In this document: piece after piece, positions 27,584-36,868 of the stretch
Layout: every line of letters starts with the position of its first letter
Position numbering within the stretch: the stretch's first letter is position 1
Origin: Streptomyces sp. NBC_00259
GTDB lineage: Bacteria; Actinomycetota; Actinomycetes; Streptomycetales; Streptomycetaceae
DNA length: 64,000 nucleotides
Direction of reading: 5' to 3'
Assembly: GCF_036181745.1 (NCBI RefSeq)
Contig: NZ_CP108080.1
Location: forward strand, 1,984,001 to 2,048,000
Notes under the pieces: model-generated
What the model was told of the DNA's origin: nothing
Seen by the model: only the letters and a program-made list of their open reading frames with translations
Database searches by the model: none
Translations under genes and position numbers: made by a program

Positions 27584-28201
27584 GTGTCCGTACTCCCTCT
27601 GGTCTTCACGAGCGGCTGGGCCAGCGGGATCAACGCGTACGCGGTGGTCCTGCTGCTCGGCCTGTTCGGCGCGGCCGGGGTCACCGACGAGGTACCCGAG
27701 TCGCTGCAGCGCCCCGACGTCCTCATCGCGGCCGGTGTGCTCTTCATGTGCGAGGCGGTGGCGGACAAGATCCCGTACGTCGACTCGGCCTGGGACTCCG
27801 TCCACACGGTGATCCGTCCGGTGGCCGGGGCGGTGGTGGCGGCGCTGCTGGCCGGGGAGAGCGGGTCGCTGCCGGAGCTCGCGGCGGGCGCGGTCGGCGG
27901 CTCCACGGCGCTGATGAGCCATCTGGTGAAAGCGGGCACCCGGATGGCGATCAACACGTCACCGGAGCCCTTCAGCAATGTCGCCATGAGCACCGCCGAG
28001 GATCTCGGCGTCGGCGGGATCGTCACGTTCGCGATGTTCCATCCGCTGCCGGCGGCGATCATCGCGGCGACGCTGCTCGTGCTGGGGCTGGTGATACTGG
28101 TTTTCCTCGCCTCGCGGATCCGCCGTTTCCTGCGGCGGTGGGCACAGCGCCGCGAGGAGAGACGCATGGCGTCGGACCTGCCGGGGCCACCGGGCCCCTG
28201 A
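27584..28201 (+). CDS. DUF4126 integral membrane protein
   Basis: 205 residues. Hydrophobic from the very N-terminus (VSVLPLVFTSGWASGINAYAV), with about four membrane segments and the DUF4126 features PESLQRPDVLIAAGVLFMCEAVADK and VDSAWDSVHTVIRP. The tail is basic. I chose GTG 27584 because the family begins with this segment and TACGAT lies 7 nt upstream. An ATG at 27542 would add 14 unlikely residues. Function unknown. Confidence 0.85.
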   Translation: MSVLPLVFTSGWASGINAYAVVLLLGLFGAAGVTDEVPESLQRPDVLIAAGVLFMCEAVADKIPYVDSAWDSVHTVIRPVAGAVVAALLAGESGSLPELAAGAVGGSTALMSHLVKAGTRMAINTSPEPFSNVAMSTAEDLGVGGIVTFAMFHPLPAAIIAATLLVLGLVILVFLASRIRRFLRRWAQRREERRMASDLPGPPGP

Positions 28202-28252
28202 CGGTCCACGGGCCGGGCCGGGCCGGGGCCCGTGACTGTCGGTGGCGGCCGA

Positions 28253-28258
28253 TAAGGT
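28253..28258 (+). promoter_or_regulatory. -10 element of a leaderless oxidoreductase mRNA
   Basis: TAAGGT, then 7 nt, then ATG 28266. GTGACT at 28232-28237 is a weak -35 at only 15 bp. Confidence 0.5.
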
Positions 28259-28265
28259 CCCTGGC

Positions 28266-29786
28266 ATGGCACGGATTGTGGTGATCGGCGCCGGGATGGG
28301 CGCCATGGCGGCCGCTGCCCGGCTGGCCGTGGCGGGCCACCGGGTGACGGTGTTCGAGCGCGCGGAGACGTACGGCGGCTCGGTGGGCCGGTTCGAGCGT
28401 GACGGCTTCGTCTTCGACACCGGGCCGGGGCTGCTCCATCTGCCCGCCGTCTGGCGGGACTTGTTCGTCAAGACCGGCAAGGAGCCGCTGGAGAGCCGCG
28501 TCGAGCTGGTCCAGGTCGATCCGGCGAGCCGTCATCTCTTCGCGGACGGCACGGATGTGGCGCTGCCGAACGCGTCACGGGCGGGTGTCGTCGCGGCGCT
28601 GGACGCGGCGCTCGGGGCGGGTTCGGGTGAGCGCTGGGGCGAGTTCCTGGTGCGCGCGCGGGACGCCTGGGACCGCTCGCGGCGACCGCTGCTGGAGGAG
28701 CCGCTGCCCGCCGATCCCTCCCGCTTCGGCCGTGACCCGTATCCGGCGGTGAAGGGCGGACTGCTACGGCGCCCGGCACGCACCCTCGCCGAGGTGGGCC
28801 GGCGGGAGCTGCGCGACGCGCGGCTGGCGGCGCTGCTGGAGAGCCACGCCCTGGCCTACGGCTTCGATCCGGCGACCGTGCCCGCCTCCGCCGCCGTCCT
28901 GCCGTACATGGAGCAGACCTTCGGCAGCTGGTACGTGCGCGGCGGGATACGGGCTCTGGCGGACGCCGTCCACGAGCGATGCCTCGCGCGCAGGGTCGAG
29001 TTCGTCTTCGGCGCCGAGGTGACGGACGTACGGATCAAGGACGGCCGGGCGGTCGGCGTCGAGCTGGCGGACGGCCGGTGCGTCGAGGCGGACCATGTGG
29101 TCGCGGGCTCGCCCGTGCCCGCGCTGTACCGGGACCATGTCCTTGGGTGGGACTCCCGGGAGGACTGGCCGCGCTATCAGGAGTCGGTACGGACCGGACG
29201 GGTCACCGTCTGTCTGGCGCTGCGCGGCGCCCGTGAGGACGGCGCGGCGCACCGGACGGTGGTGCACTCGACGGACCGGGCGGACGAACTGGCGGCGCTC
29301 GGCGCGGGACGGCTGTGCGAGCGGCCGACGGTGGTGGTGCTGCGGCCCGGCGACGAGCGGCTGCTGCCGGACGGCGAGCACGAGGCGGTCACGGTGACCG
29401 CGACCGTCCCCGCGGGGGACAGCTCGTCGTCGGAGAACCTGTGGGGCGAGGGGGCGGCCGGGGCCATGGGCGCTGAGGCGTTCGCGGACCGGATGCTGGA
29501 GGCCGCGGCGGCCGCCGTTCCGGGGCTGCGGGAGCGGCTGCTGTGGCGCGAGGTGCGCACCCCCGTGGACACCTTCCGGGAGACGGGCGCCCATCAGGTG
29601 CCGGGACCCGCGCTGGCGGGAGCGCGCGGGGAGCTGCTTCCCGCGGCCAACTCCTCGCCCGTGCCCGGGCTGTACTTCGCGGGCGGCTGGTCGCATCCGG
29701 GCGGCGGGCTCGCGCACAGCGGTATGTCGGGTGCGCTGGTGGCCGGGCTGATCGTGGAGGGGGCCGACTTCCGCGGCTCACAGTGA
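28266..29786 (+). CDS. CrtI/phytoene desaturase-like FAD-dependent oxidoreductase
   Basis: 506 residues. N-terminal FAD-binding dinucleotide motif VVIGAGMGAMAAAARLAVAGHRVTVFERAE, quoted in part, and the C-terminal FAD motif GLYFAGGWSHPGGGLAHSGMSGALVA are of the CrtI/amine-oxidase class. No other carotenoid genes lie nearby, so a role in carotenoid synthesis cannot be claimed; it may act on another polyprenyl or membrane lipid. ATG 28266 fits the FAD motif position and the -10 spacing. Confidence 0.85.
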   Translation: MARIVVIGAGMGAMAAAARLAVAGHRVTVFERAETYGGSVGRFERDGFVFDTGPGLLHLPAVWRDLFVKTGKEPLESRVELVQVDPASRHLFADGTDVALPNASRAGVVAALDAALGAGSGERWGEFLVRARDAWDRSRRPLLEEPLPADPSRFGRDPYPAVKGGLLRRPARTLAEVGRRELRDARLAALLESHALAYGFDPATVPASAAVLPYMEQTFGSWYVRGGIRALADAVHERCLARRVEFVFGAEVTDVRIKDGRAVGVELADGRCVEADHVVAGSPVPALYRDHVLGWDSREDWPRYQESVRTGRVTVCLALRGAREDGAAHRTVVHSTDRADELAALGAGRLCERPTVVVLRPGDERLLPDGEHEAVTVTATVPAGDSSSSENLWGEGAAGAMGAEAFADRMLEAAAAAVPGLRERLLWREVRTPVDTFRETGAHQVPGPALAGARGELLPAANSSPVPGLYFAGGWSHPGGGLAHSGMSGALVAGLIVEGADFRGSQ

Positions 29787-29886
29787 GCCCCGGGCAGTGG
29801 CCAACGCTGCGGTGGTCCGCGCTGCGGTGACCCACGAGGCAGTGACCCGCGTGCCGCTGCGCGGGCCGCCCCCGTGGGTGCCGTTG

Positions 29887-30777
29887 TCAGTAGCGGTACG
29901 TCTGGCCGTTGTAGTCGGTCTCGTAGCCCGACTGGTCGTAGCCGTACGGGGAAGGCTGCTCCGGGGGCATCGGCGGGACCTGCTCGCCGTCGCGCTGCTG
30001 CGGCACCCAGACACCGCCCGGCGGGGTCTCGCCGTAGCCCTGCTGGGTGGCGTAGGGGTCGGTGTACTGCTGCTGGCCGCCGTAGCTGTCGTACGAGCCG
30101 TAGCCCTGCGTGCCGATGTACGGATCGGAGTAGGCGGCGTACTGCTGCTGTCCGGTGCCGTAGTCGTACGGACCGGTGTAGGCGTCGTGGGCGCCGACCG
30201 GCTGTTCGTAGCTGTGGCCCTGGGAGTAGGTGTCGGCGTAGCCCGTCGACCAGGTGCCGTAGCCGCTGTCGTTCTGCCCCTGCCCCTGGCCCTGGCCCTG
30301 GTTGGCGTACGCCGCGTCGGTGTAGATGCCGTACTGGCCGGTGTCCTCCGGGAGCGGCTGCGGCTCGTAGACGGCCGACGAGCCGTCGTCCGGGTGCTCC
30401 GCCATGCCCTGGCGGGAGGGATCGGCCGGGCCGGAGTCCTCGTACGCGAGGTCGGTCACCTCGAGAGTGGGTTCACGGTCGACGGGGCCGCCGCCGGACC
30501 TGCGGCGCCGGCTGGAGCCCGGGCTGCCGCCGATCGCCCAGCCGGTGGAGAAGCCCCGGCGGAAGGAGAGCGTGACATAGGTCTGGCCGACCGCGAAGGC
30601 GGCGGCACCGATGCCGATCACGATCACGTTCGGCATCAGCACGCCGACGACCACGCCCAGGAATCCGACGAACGCGACCAGCCGCCAGCGCAGCCTCGCC
30701 TTGTACTGCAGCAGCACCTCGCCCAGCAGCCACAGCGCGACAATGCCGAACGCGATGTAGAGCACCGTCCAGCCCAT
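29887..30777 (-). CDS. Membrane protein with Tyr/Gly/Gln-rich low-complexity tail
   Basis: 296 residues. Two or three membrane segments in the first 75 (VLYIAFGIVALWLLGEVLL, LVAFVGFLGVVVGVLM, NVIVIGIGAAAFAVGQ). After an Arg/Ser patch comes a cytoplasmic tail of about 150 residues made almost entirely of Tyr, Gly, Gln, Asp, Ser and Pro (repeats like QGYGSYDSYGGQQQY). GAGAGGGG precedes ATG 30777. No named family recognised. The tail resembles phase-separating prion-like regions. It lies convergent with the oxidoreductase gene and 52 nt beyond metF on the same strand. Confidence 0.8.
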   Translation of the reverse strand: MGWTVLYIAFGIVALWLLGEVLLQYKARLRWRLVAFVGFLGVVVGVLMPNVIVIGIGAAAFAVGQTYVTLSFRRGFSTGWAIGGSPGSSRRRRSGGGPVDREPTLEVTDLAYEDSGPADPSRQGMAEHPDDGSSAVYEPQPLPEDTGQYGIYTDAAYANQGQGQGQGQNDSGYGTWSTGYADTYSQGHSYEQPVGAHDAYTGPYDYGTGQQQYAAYSDPYIGTQGYGSYDSYGGQQQYTDPYATQQGYGETPPGGVWVPQQRDGEQVPPMPPEQPSPYGYDQSGYETDYNGQTYRY

Positions 30778-30829
30778 GCCCGCCCCTCTCCTGCGGCCCT
30801 CCGCCCGGGGTAGCGGCGGATACGGCCGG

Positions 30830-31747
30830 TCACGACTGCTGGTGCAGTCCGAGATTCTCGTAGATTTCGAGCGTCGCCGTGGAGTTGTTGAGCGTGATGA
30901 AGTGCAATCCGGGGACACCCTCGGAGAGCAGCCCCGCGCAGAACTCCGTTGCGAACTCGATACCGATGGAGCGTACAGCGGCGGGGTCGTCCCCGACGGC
31001 GCGGATCCTTTGTTCGAGTGCGGGCGGGAACGACGCGTTGCTGAGCTGCGCGAACCGCTCGATCTGCTTGACGCTGGTGACAGGCATGATCTCGGGGATG
31101 ATCGGGGTCTCGCAGCCGGCCTGCGCGACCCGGTCACGCAGCCGCAGATAGTCCTCGGGCCGGAAGAACATCTGGGTGATCGCGTAGTCGGCACCGGCAC
31201 GGCACTTGTCCACGAAGTGCTGGATGTCCGAGTCCCAGTCGTCCGACCGGGGGTGCATCTCGGGGAAGGCCGCGACACCGACGCAGAAGTCGCCCGACTC
31301 CTTGATGAGCCTGACCAGGTCCGCCGCGTAGCGCACGCCGTCCGGGTGCTCGACCCACTCGCCCATGGGATCGCCCGGCGGGTCGCCGCGGACCGCCAGG
31401 ATGTTCCTGATCCCGGCGTCGGCGTACTGGCCGATCATGTTGCGCAGCTCGGCGACGGAATGGTTGACCGCGGTGAGGTGCGCGACCGGCGTGAGCGTGG
31501 TGTCGGCGGCGATCTGCTGGGTGGCCTTGACCGTGCCCGCCCGGGTGGAACCTCCGGCTCCGTAGGTCACCGAGACGAAGTTCGGCTGAACCGCCTCCAC
31601 CCGCCGCAGCGCGTTCCAGAGGTTCCGTTCGCCCTTCTCCGTCTTGGGCGCCCAGAACTCGAACGAGTACGACGTCTTGTCGGTGGCGAGCAGCTCGCGC
31701 ACGGTACGTGCGCGATCCGTCCGGGTGGAAGCTGTGCCGAGGGCCAT
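30830..31747 (-). CDS. metF: 5,10-methylenetetrahydrofolate reductase MetF
   Basis: Reduces methylene-THF to methyl-THF for methionine synthesis, with FAD. 305 residues, TIM barrel with the family stretches [49 protein letters not shown] and TQMFF. ATG 31747 has no Shine-Dalgarno, but TAACCT (31754-31759, minus) ends 6 nt upstream, so it may be leaderless. M. tuberculosis has a MetF-like gene (Rv2172c) in the same neighbourhood. Confidence 0.95.
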   Translation of the reverse strand: MALGTASTRTDRARTVRELLATDKTSYSFEFWAPKTEKGERNLWNALRRVEAVQPNFVSVTYGAGGSTRAGTVKATQQIAADTTLTPVAHLTAVNHSVAELRNMIGQYADAGIRNILAVRGDPPGDPMGEWVEHPDGVRYAADLVRLIKESGDFCVGVAAFPEMHPRSDDWDSDIQHFVDKCRAGADYAITQMFFRPEDYLRLRDRVAQAGCETPIIPEIMPVTSVKQIERFAQLSNASFPPALEQRIRAVGDDPAAVRSIGIEFATEFCAGLLSEGVPGLHFITLNNSTATLEIYENLGLHQQS

Positions 31748-31823
31748 ACTCGCAGGTTATCCAGGGCCCACCGGTCTCCCAACCGTATTCCACCCATCGG
31801 ACACCGATCGCTCATGAAACGGC

Positions 31824-32474
31824 CTACTGGGCGTAGGACCGTATCCGCTTGGTGAGACCGGCCGCGGCCGCGGCCGGGTCGTCGGCCTCCGTGATCGCCC
31901 GGACGACGACGACGCGCCGCGCGCCCGCCTCCAGGACCTGGTCGAGGTTGCCCGCGTCGATCCCGCCGATCGCGAACCAGGGCCGGTCCTGGCCGAGCGC
32001 GGCCGTGTACCGCACGAGGTCCAGGCCAGGGGCGTGGCGGCCGGGCTTGGTCGGGGTGGGCCAGCACGGGCCGGTGCAGAAGTAGTCGACGCCGGGCTCG
32101 GCCGCCGCCGCGTCGACCTCCTCGGTGGCGTGGGTCGAGCGGCCGATCAGCACGTCGGGCCCGAGGATCGCGCGGGCGGCGGGCACGGGCAGATCGCCCT
32201 GGCCCAGATGCAGTACGTCGGAGCCGACGGCGTGGGCGACGTCGGCCCGGTCGTTGACCGCAAGCAGCTTGCCGTGGCGGCGGCAGGCGTCCGCGAAGAC
32301 CGCGAGGTGCTCCAGCTCCTCGCCGGCCTCCATGCCCTTGTCCCGCAGCTGCACGATGTCCACCCCGCAGGACAGGACGGCATCCAGGAACTCCGGGAGG
32401 TCGCCCTGGCGCTTGCGCGCGTCCGTGCAGAGGTAGAGCCGGGCGTCGGACAGCGAGGCACGGGAATCGGACAT
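31824..32474 (-). CDS. thiE: Thiamine-phosphate synthase ThiE
   Basis: Couples HMP-pyrophosphate and thiazole phosphate to thiamine phosphate. 216 residues with the diagnostic segments [56 protein letters not shown] and AIGGID. ATG 32474 gives the normal length. It is on the strand opposite thiO-thiS-thiG, and I do not see a THI element in its own 115-bp upstream region, which instead contains the terminator of the gene before it. Confidence 0.95.
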   Translation of the reverse strand: MSDSRASLSDARLYLCTDARKRQGDLPEFLDAVLSCGVDIVQLRDKGMEAGEELEHLAVFADACRRHGKLLAVNDRADVAHAVGSDVLHLGQGDLPVPAARAILGPDVLIGRSTHATEEVDAAAAEPGVDYFCTGPCWPTPTKPGRHAPGLDLVRYTAALGQDRPWFAIGGIDAGNLDQVLEAGARRVVVVRAITEADDPAAAAAGLTKRIRSYAQ

Positions 32475-32497
32475 GGGTGATACCCCCCGGTGGGTCG

Positions 32498-32549
32498 GCG
32501 GTGCGCGGACCGGGCCGGCCGGGTGGCCGGGCTCCGGTCCGCGCACCGC
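32498..32549 (-). terminator. Terminator hairpin between the Rv2175c-like gene and thiE
   Basis: Perfect 16-bp stem (32498-32513 with 32534-32549) enclosing a GC-rich 20-nt loop that can fold further. It lies about 40 nt after the upstream gene's stop. Confidence 0.75.
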
Positions 32550-32589
32550 GTCGAGCGGTGTTCGGATCGGGCGATGCCGGAAAGCGACG

Positions 32590-32955
32590 TCAGACGGCGA
32601 GCGCCTGAGCCCGGCGCTTCACCTCCGTGCCGCGATTCTCGCCGAGAGCCTCCACGGGGGTTCCCGGCAGGGTCGGGTCGGGGGTGAAGAGCCACTCCAG
32701 CATCTCTTCGTCGGTGAAGCCGTCGTCCTTCAGGAGCGTCAGGGTGCCGGAGAGGCCCTTGACGACCTTGTCGCCCTTGATGAAGGCGGCCGGAACCTGG
32801 AGCGTCCGGTTCTCACCGCGGCGCACGGCGATCAGCTGGCCCTCCTTGACCAGCTGCCGCACGCGCGTCACCTCGACATCGAGCTTTTCTGCGATGTCCG
32901 GCAGGTGGAGCCAGGCGGGGACGAGAGCATCGATCTTTGCGTCAATCTCGGTCAC
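32590..32955 (-). CDS. Rv2175c-family winged-helix DNA-binding protein
   Basis: 121 residues. The N-terminal HTH is [27 protein letters not shown], quoted as a split helix pair, followed by [17 protein letters not shown] and a C-terminal helical domain ([25 protein letters not shown]), matching the Rv2175c family. In M. tuberculosis Rv2175c is a substrate of the adjacent kinase PknL. Here a PASTA kinase lies 3.9 kb away across the thiamine genes. GTG start. Target genes unknown. Confidence 0.88.
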   Translation of the reverse strand: MTEIDAKIDALVPAWLHLPDIAEKLDVEVTRVRQLVKEGQLIAVRRGENRTLQVPAAFIKGDKVVKGLSGTLTLLKDDGFTDEEMLEWLFTPDPTLPGTPVEALGENRGTEVKRRAQALAV

Positions 32956-33045
32956 GGGACAAGCCTGCCATCCCGGACTGACAGTCGGTAGCCGGGCCCG
33001 CCTGAGCTGCGGCCTTCAGAGGGACAACGACGGCGTGGCGGCCCC

Positions 33046-34287
33046 TCAGAGCGCCGCCGCCTTCAGCGGGACGGCCGGGTCGGCGGCGCGCCGCTCATCG
33101 AGCCGGGCCCCGGACTCGATGAGCCTGCGCCCCTGGGCCAGGTCGCGGGGCCTGCCTACCGCCAGGAGGGCGACGAGGACCCCGTCCCGCAGCCACAGCA
33201 CCGACCAGGAGGCACCGGCCGGGTCGCCCCGCCGGACGAGCGTTCCGGCGCCGCCGTGGTGTCCCGCGTACTGCACGAAGCGGCCGAACTGCTCGGACCA
33301 GAAGTACGGAACCGGGTCGTAGATCTCCCCCGGCTCGGCCGGCCGTCCCGCGTCGGCGCCGATGACGTTGGCCGCGACCGTACGCGGGCCCTGGAGCGCG
33401 TTGTCCCAGTGGTGGACGAGCAGCCGCTGCCCGTAGCGGCCGGAGGGGAAGGAGGCGCAGTCCCCGACCGCGTACACATCGGGCAGTGAGGTGCGCAGCC
33501 GTTCGTCCGCGGTGATCGAGCCGTCGGCGCCGAGGGCGATTCCCGAGCCGGCGAGCCAGCGGGTGGCGGGTCGTGCGCCGATGCCCACGACGACGGCGCC
33601 GGCGGCCAGCCGACGACCGTCCGCGAGGACGACCGTGCCCGGCTCGACGGAGGCGACCCGCGCGTCGGTGAGGAGTTCCGCGCCGCTCTGCGCGTACCAG
33701 TCCGTCATCGGGGCGGTGACCTCGGCGGGCAGGGCGCCGGGAAGGGGACGGTCGGCGGCCTCGACGACGGTGACCGCGCATCCGGCCTCGCGGGCGGCGG
33801 TGGCGAACTCCGCACCGATCCAGCCGGCGCCGACGACCACGATGTCGTGCTGCCGCTGCAGCACCGGACGCAGCCGTTCCGCGTCGTCCAGGGTGCGCAG
33901 CAGATGGACGCCGGGGACGCCTTCGGTGCCGGGCAGGGCCAGCGGTTCCGCGCCGGTGGCGATGACGAGGACGTCGTACGCGACGGGGCCGGCCGGGGTG
34001 TCGAGCTCGTGCGCCTGCGGGCGCAGGCCACTGGCCTCGCGGCCGAGCTGCAGGTCCACCGACAGGGCCTCGAAGTCGACGTCGAAGGCGGAGCCCTCCG
34101 CCGTGCCGAGCAGGACGGCCTTGGAGAGCGGCGGCCGGTCGTAGGGCTGGTGGGGCTCGGCGCCGATGAGGGTGATGCTGCCGGTGAAGCCCTGTTCACG
34201 CAGGGCCACGGCGGTCTGTACGCCGGCCATGCCCGCGCCGACGATGACGACACGGCGGCTCTGCGCCGTCTGCTCGGTCTCACTCAC
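33046..34287 (-). CDS. FAD/NAD(P)-dependent ferredoxin-reductase-like oxidoreductase
   Basis: 413 residues. FAD motif VVIVGAGMAGVQTAVALRE at the N-terminus, NAD(P)-binding VVVGAGWIGAEFATAARE in the middle, ATG motif VIATGAEPLALPG, and YAVGDCASFP for the FAD ribityl contact. A reductase C-terminal domain (about residues 320-405) places it with ferredoxin reductases serving P450s or dioxygenases. No ferredoxin or P450 is adjacent. GTG start, preceded by a TAGGGT 6 nt away and by a 15-bp palindrome. Confidence 0.9.
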   Translation of the reverse strand: MSETEQTAQSRRVVIVGAGMAGVQTAVALREQGFTGSITLIGAEPHQPYDRPPLSKAVLLGTAEGSAFDVDFEALSVDLQLGREASGLRPQAHELDTPAGPVAYDVLVIATGAEPLALPGTEGVPGVHLLRTLDDAERLRPVLQRQHDIVVVGAGWIGAEFATAAREAGCAVTVVEAADRPLPGALPAEVTAPMTDWYAQSGAELLTDARVASVEPGTVVLADGRRLAAGAVVVGIGARPATRWLAGSGIALGADGSITADERLRTSLPDVYAVGDCASFPSGRYGQRLLVHHWDNALQGPRTVAANVIGADAGRPAEPGEIYDPVPYFWSEQFGRFVQYAGHHGGAGTLVRRGDPAGASWSVLWLRDGVLVALLAVGRPRDLAQGRRLIESGARLDERRAADPAVPLKAAAL

Positions 34288-34293
34288 CCGGCC

Positions 34294-34299
34294 ACCCTA
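34294..34299 (-). promoter_or_regulatory. -10 element of a probably leaderless oxidoreductase mRNA
   Basis: Minus-strand TAGGGT ends 6 nt before GTG 34287. No Shine-Dalgarno fits in that gap. Confidence 0.5.
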
Positions 34300-34304
34300 A
34301 CCAT

Positions 34305-34319
34305 CTGACGAATCGTCAG
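34305..34319. promoter_or_regulatory. Palindromic operator upstream of the oxidoreductase
   Basis: CTGACGA-A-TCGTCAG, perfect 7-bp arms around one base, sitting just upstream of the -10 where a regulator would touch RNA polymerase. No regulator gene is adjacent. Confidence 0.6.
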
Positions 34320-34410
34320 GAAGGCGAACCGCCCCTCGTCCCGGCGCGACCGGGCCCGGGCTCCCCTACTGCCCGTTGGGCCGCGGGGTTAGGCTGGCCA
34401 CCGTACCGAT

Positions 34411-34503
34411 ACTCGCGGGAGCCCGGACGCACCGGGCTGAGAGGGAGGCTGGGGCGGCCTCCGACCGTACGAACCTGATCCGGGTCATGCCGGCGAAGGG
34501 AGG
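34411..34503 (+). ncRNA. TPP riboswitch (THI element)
   Basis: Conserved THI segments are present in order: GGGCTGAGAGGGA (34434-34446), then GAACCTGATC (34471-34480), CGGGTCATGCCGGCGAAGGGA (34481-34501, quoted here only as its parts GTCATGCC and GCGAAGGGA). It lies directly before thiO. The 3' strand of the first helix merges into AGGGAGGG, the thiO ribosome-binding site, so thiamine pyrophosphate probably blocks translation initiation. Confidence 0.92.
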
Positions 34504-34515
34504 GTCTGAAGACGT

Positions 34516-35703
34516 ATGCGTCCAGCGCATTCACCAGGACGATCCGCGGACGTCCTCGTCATCGGGGGCGGAATCATCGGCCTCGTCACGGCCTGGCGGG
34601 CGGCTCAGCGCGGGCTGCGGACCGCGCTCGCCGATCCCGCGCCGGGCGGCGGAGCCGCCCAGGTCGCCGCGGGCATGCTCGCGGCCGTGACGGAGCTCCA
34701 CTACGGCGAGGAGACCCTGCTCGGGCTGAATCTCGCCTCCGCCCGTCGCTATCCGCAGTTCGTCGCCGAGCTGGAGGAGGCGAGCGGCCAGGACACCGGA
34801 TACCGCTCCTGCGGGACGCTCGCCGTCGCCCTCGACGCCGACGACCGGGCCGGTCTGCGGGAGCTGCACGCCCTGCAGCAGCGCTGCGGGCTGGAGTCGG
34901 ACTGGCTCACCGGCCGGGAGTGCCGGCGCCTGGAGCCGATGCTGGCACCCGGGGTGCGCGGCGGGCTGCGGGTGGACGGCGACCACCAGATCGATCCGCG
35001 ACGGCTGGCGAAGGCGCTGGTCGTGGCGTGCGAGCGGGCCGGGGTGACCTTCCACCGCCAGTGGGTGGAGCGGCTGTCCGTGGCACGGGACCGGGCCACC
35101 GGAGCCGTGCTCGCCGACGGCAGCGAGGTCGCCACGGACCAGGTGGTGCTGGCCGCGGGCAGTCTCAGCGGCAGGCTGGCCGGCGTACCGCCGCAGGTGC
35201 TCCCCCCGGTGCGGCCGGTGAAGGGGCAGGTGCTGCGGCTGACCGTGCCGGGGACCCACGCGCCGTTCCTGTCCCGCACGGTACGGGCCGTGGTGCGCGG
35301 CAGCCATGTCTATCTCGTGCCGCGCGAGAACGGCGAGCTGGTCGTGGGCGCGACCAGCGAGGAGCTGGGCTGGGACACGACGGTCACGGCGGGCGGCGTC
35401 TACGAGCTGCTGCGCGACGCGCACGAGCTGGTGCCCGGCCTCACCGAACTGCCGCTGACCGAGACCCGGGCCGGGCTGCGCCCGGGATCCCCGGACAACG
35501 CCCCGATGCTGGGGCCCTCGGAGCTGCCGGGTCTGCTGCTCGCCACCGGTCACTACCGCAACGGCGTCCTGCTCACCCCGGTGACCGGCGACGTCATCGC
35601 GCACGTCCTGGTCACCGGTGGCCTTCCGGAGGAGGCACGCGCCTTCACCCCCCGCCGCTTCTCTTCCGCTCCGTCTCCCGCTCGACAGGAGTTGTCCGCA
35701 TGA
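34516..35703 (+). CDS. thiO: Glycine oxidase ThiO
   Basis: FAD enzyme oxidising glycine to the imine used in thiazole synthesis. 395 residues. FAD motif VLVIGGGIIGLVTAWRAAQRG at the N-terminus, GGAAQVAAGMLA after it, GDHQIDPRRL in the substrate domain, and the C-terminal LLLATGHYRNGVLLTPVTG. ATG 34516 lies 11 nt after AGGGAGGG at the riboswitch edge. The stop overlaps thiS as ATGA. Confidence 0.94.
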   Translation: MRPAHSPGRSADVLVIGGGIIGLVTAWRAAQRGLRTALADPAPGGGAAQVAAGMLAAVTELHYGEETLLGLNLASARRYPQFVAELEEASGQDTGYRSCGTLAVALDADDRAGLRELHALQQRCGLESDWLTGRECRRLEPMLAPGVRGGLRVDGDHQIDPRRLAKALVVACERAGVTFHRQWVERLSVARDRATGAVLADGSEVATDQVVLAAGSLSGRLAGVPPQVLPPVRPVKGQVLRLTVPGTHAPFLSRTVRAVVRGSHVYLVPRENGELVVGATSEELGWDTTVTAGGVYELLRDAHELVPGLTELPLTETRAGLRPGSPDNAPMLGPSELPGLLLATGHYRNGVLLTPVTGDVIAHVLVTGGLPEEARAFTPRRFSSAPSPARQELSA

Positions 35704-35915
35704 CCGCGCCCATGAACACCGTGTCCGTGAACGGGGAACCGCGCGACATCGCGACCGGTACGACGCTCGACGCACTGGTGGCCATGCTCACCGCCGCGCC
35801 GTCCGGGGTCGCCGCCGCCGTCAACGAGACCGTCGTCCCGCGCGGCGAATGGTCCGGGACCCTGCTCGGCGAGGGTGATCGCGTCGAGGTCCTCACCGCA
35901 GTCCAGGGAGGCTGA
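35700..35915 (+). CDS. thiS: Sulfur carrier protein ThiS
   Basis: Ubiquitin-like sulfur carrier. 71 residues ending in the required Gly-Gly (AVQGG), with VNGEPRDI at the start and VAAAVNETVVPRGEW in the middle. ATG 35700 overlaps the thiO stop. A second ATG at 35712 would give 67 residues, closer to the usual size. thiG follows 6 nt later. Confidence 0.93.
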   Translation: MTAPMNTVSVNGEPRDIATGTTLDALVAMLTAAPSGVAAAVNETVVPRGEWSGTLLGEGDRVEVLTAVQGG

Positions 35916-36716
<801 letters not shown>

Positions 36717-36751
36717 GTACCCAGGGGGTCCGAGGGCGGTCCCCAGGGGGT

Positions 36752-36786
36752 CCGCGGGCGCGCGGGGTCCGGGCGTGGGCCCGCGG
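36752..36786 (+). terminator. Possible terminator after thiG
   Basis: 8-bp stem CCGCGGGC / GCCCGCGG with a 19-nt loop, 36 nt after the thiG stop. Low-confidence; the region also has a short direct repeat CCCAGGGGGTCCG. Confidence 0.4.
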
Positions 36787-36855
36787 CGTCACAGGTGCGC
36801 TGCAGTACGGGCACCGCCCCATCCCGAGGGTGGCAGGAGCACCTGGCACGGCTCG

Positions 36856-36861
36856 TAGACT
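36856..36861 (+). promoter_or_regulatory. -10 element of a leaderless kinase mRNA
   Basis: TAGACT, 7 nt, then GTG 36869. No Shine-Dalgarno. Confidence 0.55.
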
Positions 36862-36868
36862 CAACCGC

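Noticed and set aside
32475..32590. Possible second TPP riboswitch upstream of thiE
   Set aside because: The conserved CTGAGAG and GCGAAGGGA elements are absent; the structure present is a terminator hairpin.
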